A stretch of 6,480 nucleotides of DNA, taken from an uncultured Clostridia bacterium (GTDB taxonomy: Bacteria; Bacillota; Clostridia; Oscillospirales; Acutalibacteraceae). Within the stretch, counting starts at the first letter, position 1. The number at the start of each line of letters is the position of its first letter. This document shows positions 6,085-6,480 of the stretch, piece after piece. The position numbers were made by a program, and so were the translations under genes. The notes under the pieces are model-generated. The model had not been told where the DNA came from. It ran no database searches and saw only the letters and a list, made by a program, of their open reading frames with translations. The stretch is taken from positions 1-6,480 of the forward strand of contig CAMBQD010000059.1 in NCBI GenBank assembly GCA_945869905.1, given 5' to 3'.

Positions 6085-6480
6085 CAGCTGCCTCTTCTTT
6101 CAATATGATATACGCCGTCAATTTTTCTGAGGATTTTTTCAACGCTTTCAAGGTGCTCCTTTGAATTGACGGATATGGTCATTGTTGTAAGGCAATTGCC
6201 GTCGTTGATAGGTCTTGCGTTAATTGAATGAATTTTAACGTGGGCATTTGCCATTTTTGTTGTTATATCAAGCACAACGCCGTCACGGTCAATGGCGTAA
6301 ACATCTATTGTTGACCTTGCGTCCACCTGAACACTGCTGTCCCAATGAGCGTTTACCCATCTGTCCGGCTCAGGCGAATGGGCAATATCGGCAGGAACAT
6401 TAACACAATCACGTCTGTGAATGGTAAGACCTGTACCGCGGTTAATAAAGCCGATTATCGGCTCACCGGGAATAGGAGAA
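6084..6480 (-). CDS. relA: RelA/SpoT bifunctional (p)ppGpp synthetase/hydrolase, C-terminal part (cut by right window edge)
   Basis: The frame is open to the window edge: codons continue in frame above 6326, where an internal GTG occurs, to 6479, giving 131 residues before TGA. The visible part opens with SPIPGEPIIGF and HRRDC, the end of the Cys-rich/zinc-finger (RIS) domain. An ACT domain follows, from about visible residue 55 to 129, beginning STIDVYAIDRDGVVLDI. These domains regulate the synthetase and hydrolase halves and bind the ribosome; the catalytic domains lie outside the window. Family role: stringent response by making and breaking (p)ppGpp. Whether this copy is bifunctional cannot be judged here, though a single long Rel upstream of dtd is the rule in Firmicutes. 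Confidence 0.94.
   Translation of the reverse strand, partial: SPIPGEPIIGFINRGTGLTIHRRDCVNVPADIAHSPEPDRWVNAHWDSSVQVDARSTIDVYAIDRDGVVLDITTKMANAHVKIHSINARPINDGNCLTTMTISVNSKEHLESVEKILRKIDGVYHIERRGS

Noticed and set aside
5453..6130. 225-codon plus-strand open frame
   Set aside because: It lies antisense to dtd, the start of the MBL gene and the end of relA, all of which have full family motifs. It shows no recognisable domain or ribosome site.
6084..6326. Stand-alone 80-residue ACT-domain protein starting with GTG at 6326
   Set aside because: The same frame stays open to the window edge and reads the RelA/SpoT zinc-finger region (HRRDC) upstream, so it is the tail of a larger protein.

Overview
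All recognisable genes in this window lie on the minus strand, so transcription runs from high to low coordinates. The content points to a low-to-moderate GC, anaerobic-type Firmicute, most likely a Clostridia member near Oscillospiraceae/Ruminococcaceae. The basis is the gene order RelA/SpoT-Dtd-MBL hydrolase-HemZ, the block SpoVB-like flippase-MazG-HU-RqcP, strong purine-rich Shine-Dalgarno sites, and sigma-A type promoters. The taxon is an inference from gene order and protein style, not from a search.

Layout in transcription order. (1) 6480-3575 holds the C-terminal end of a RelA/SpoT (p)ppGpp enzyme (cut by the window edge), dtd, a glyoxalase-II-like metallo-beta-lactamase hydrolase, and a HemZ-type radical SAM protein. 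These four are packed with one-base overlaps or a 9-base gap and look like one translationally coupled operon. (2) 3574-2983 holds a small, proline-free and cysteine-free coiled-coil protein with an acidic tail. It has its own near-consensus promoter and is closed by a strong hairpin terminator. (3) 2952-1306 holds a polytopic SpoVB/MurJ-like flippase starting with GTG. (4) 1283-71 holds a near-consensus promoter, tandem-domain mazG, and hup (HU) with very biased codon use, followed by a terminator hairpin. (5) 53-1 holds the first 17 full codons of an S4-domain RqcP/YabO protein, cut by the left edge.

Most of these genes serve maintenance of growth and protein and nucleotide quality: alarmone metabolism, D-aminoacyl-tRNA clearance, nucleotide-pool sanitation, nucleoid packaging and ribosome-associated quality control. 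The flippase serves envelope building. The window looks like two conserved housekeeping blocks joined at about 3574-2953, with the coiled-coil gene sitting at the joint.

I found no novel defence system, mobile element, CRISPR array, tRNA or rRNA. The least explained item is the coiled-coil gene. No stretch over 300 bases is without a gene; the longest gaps (54-115, 1220-1305, 2953-3028, 3512-3574) hold the promoters and terminators listed.
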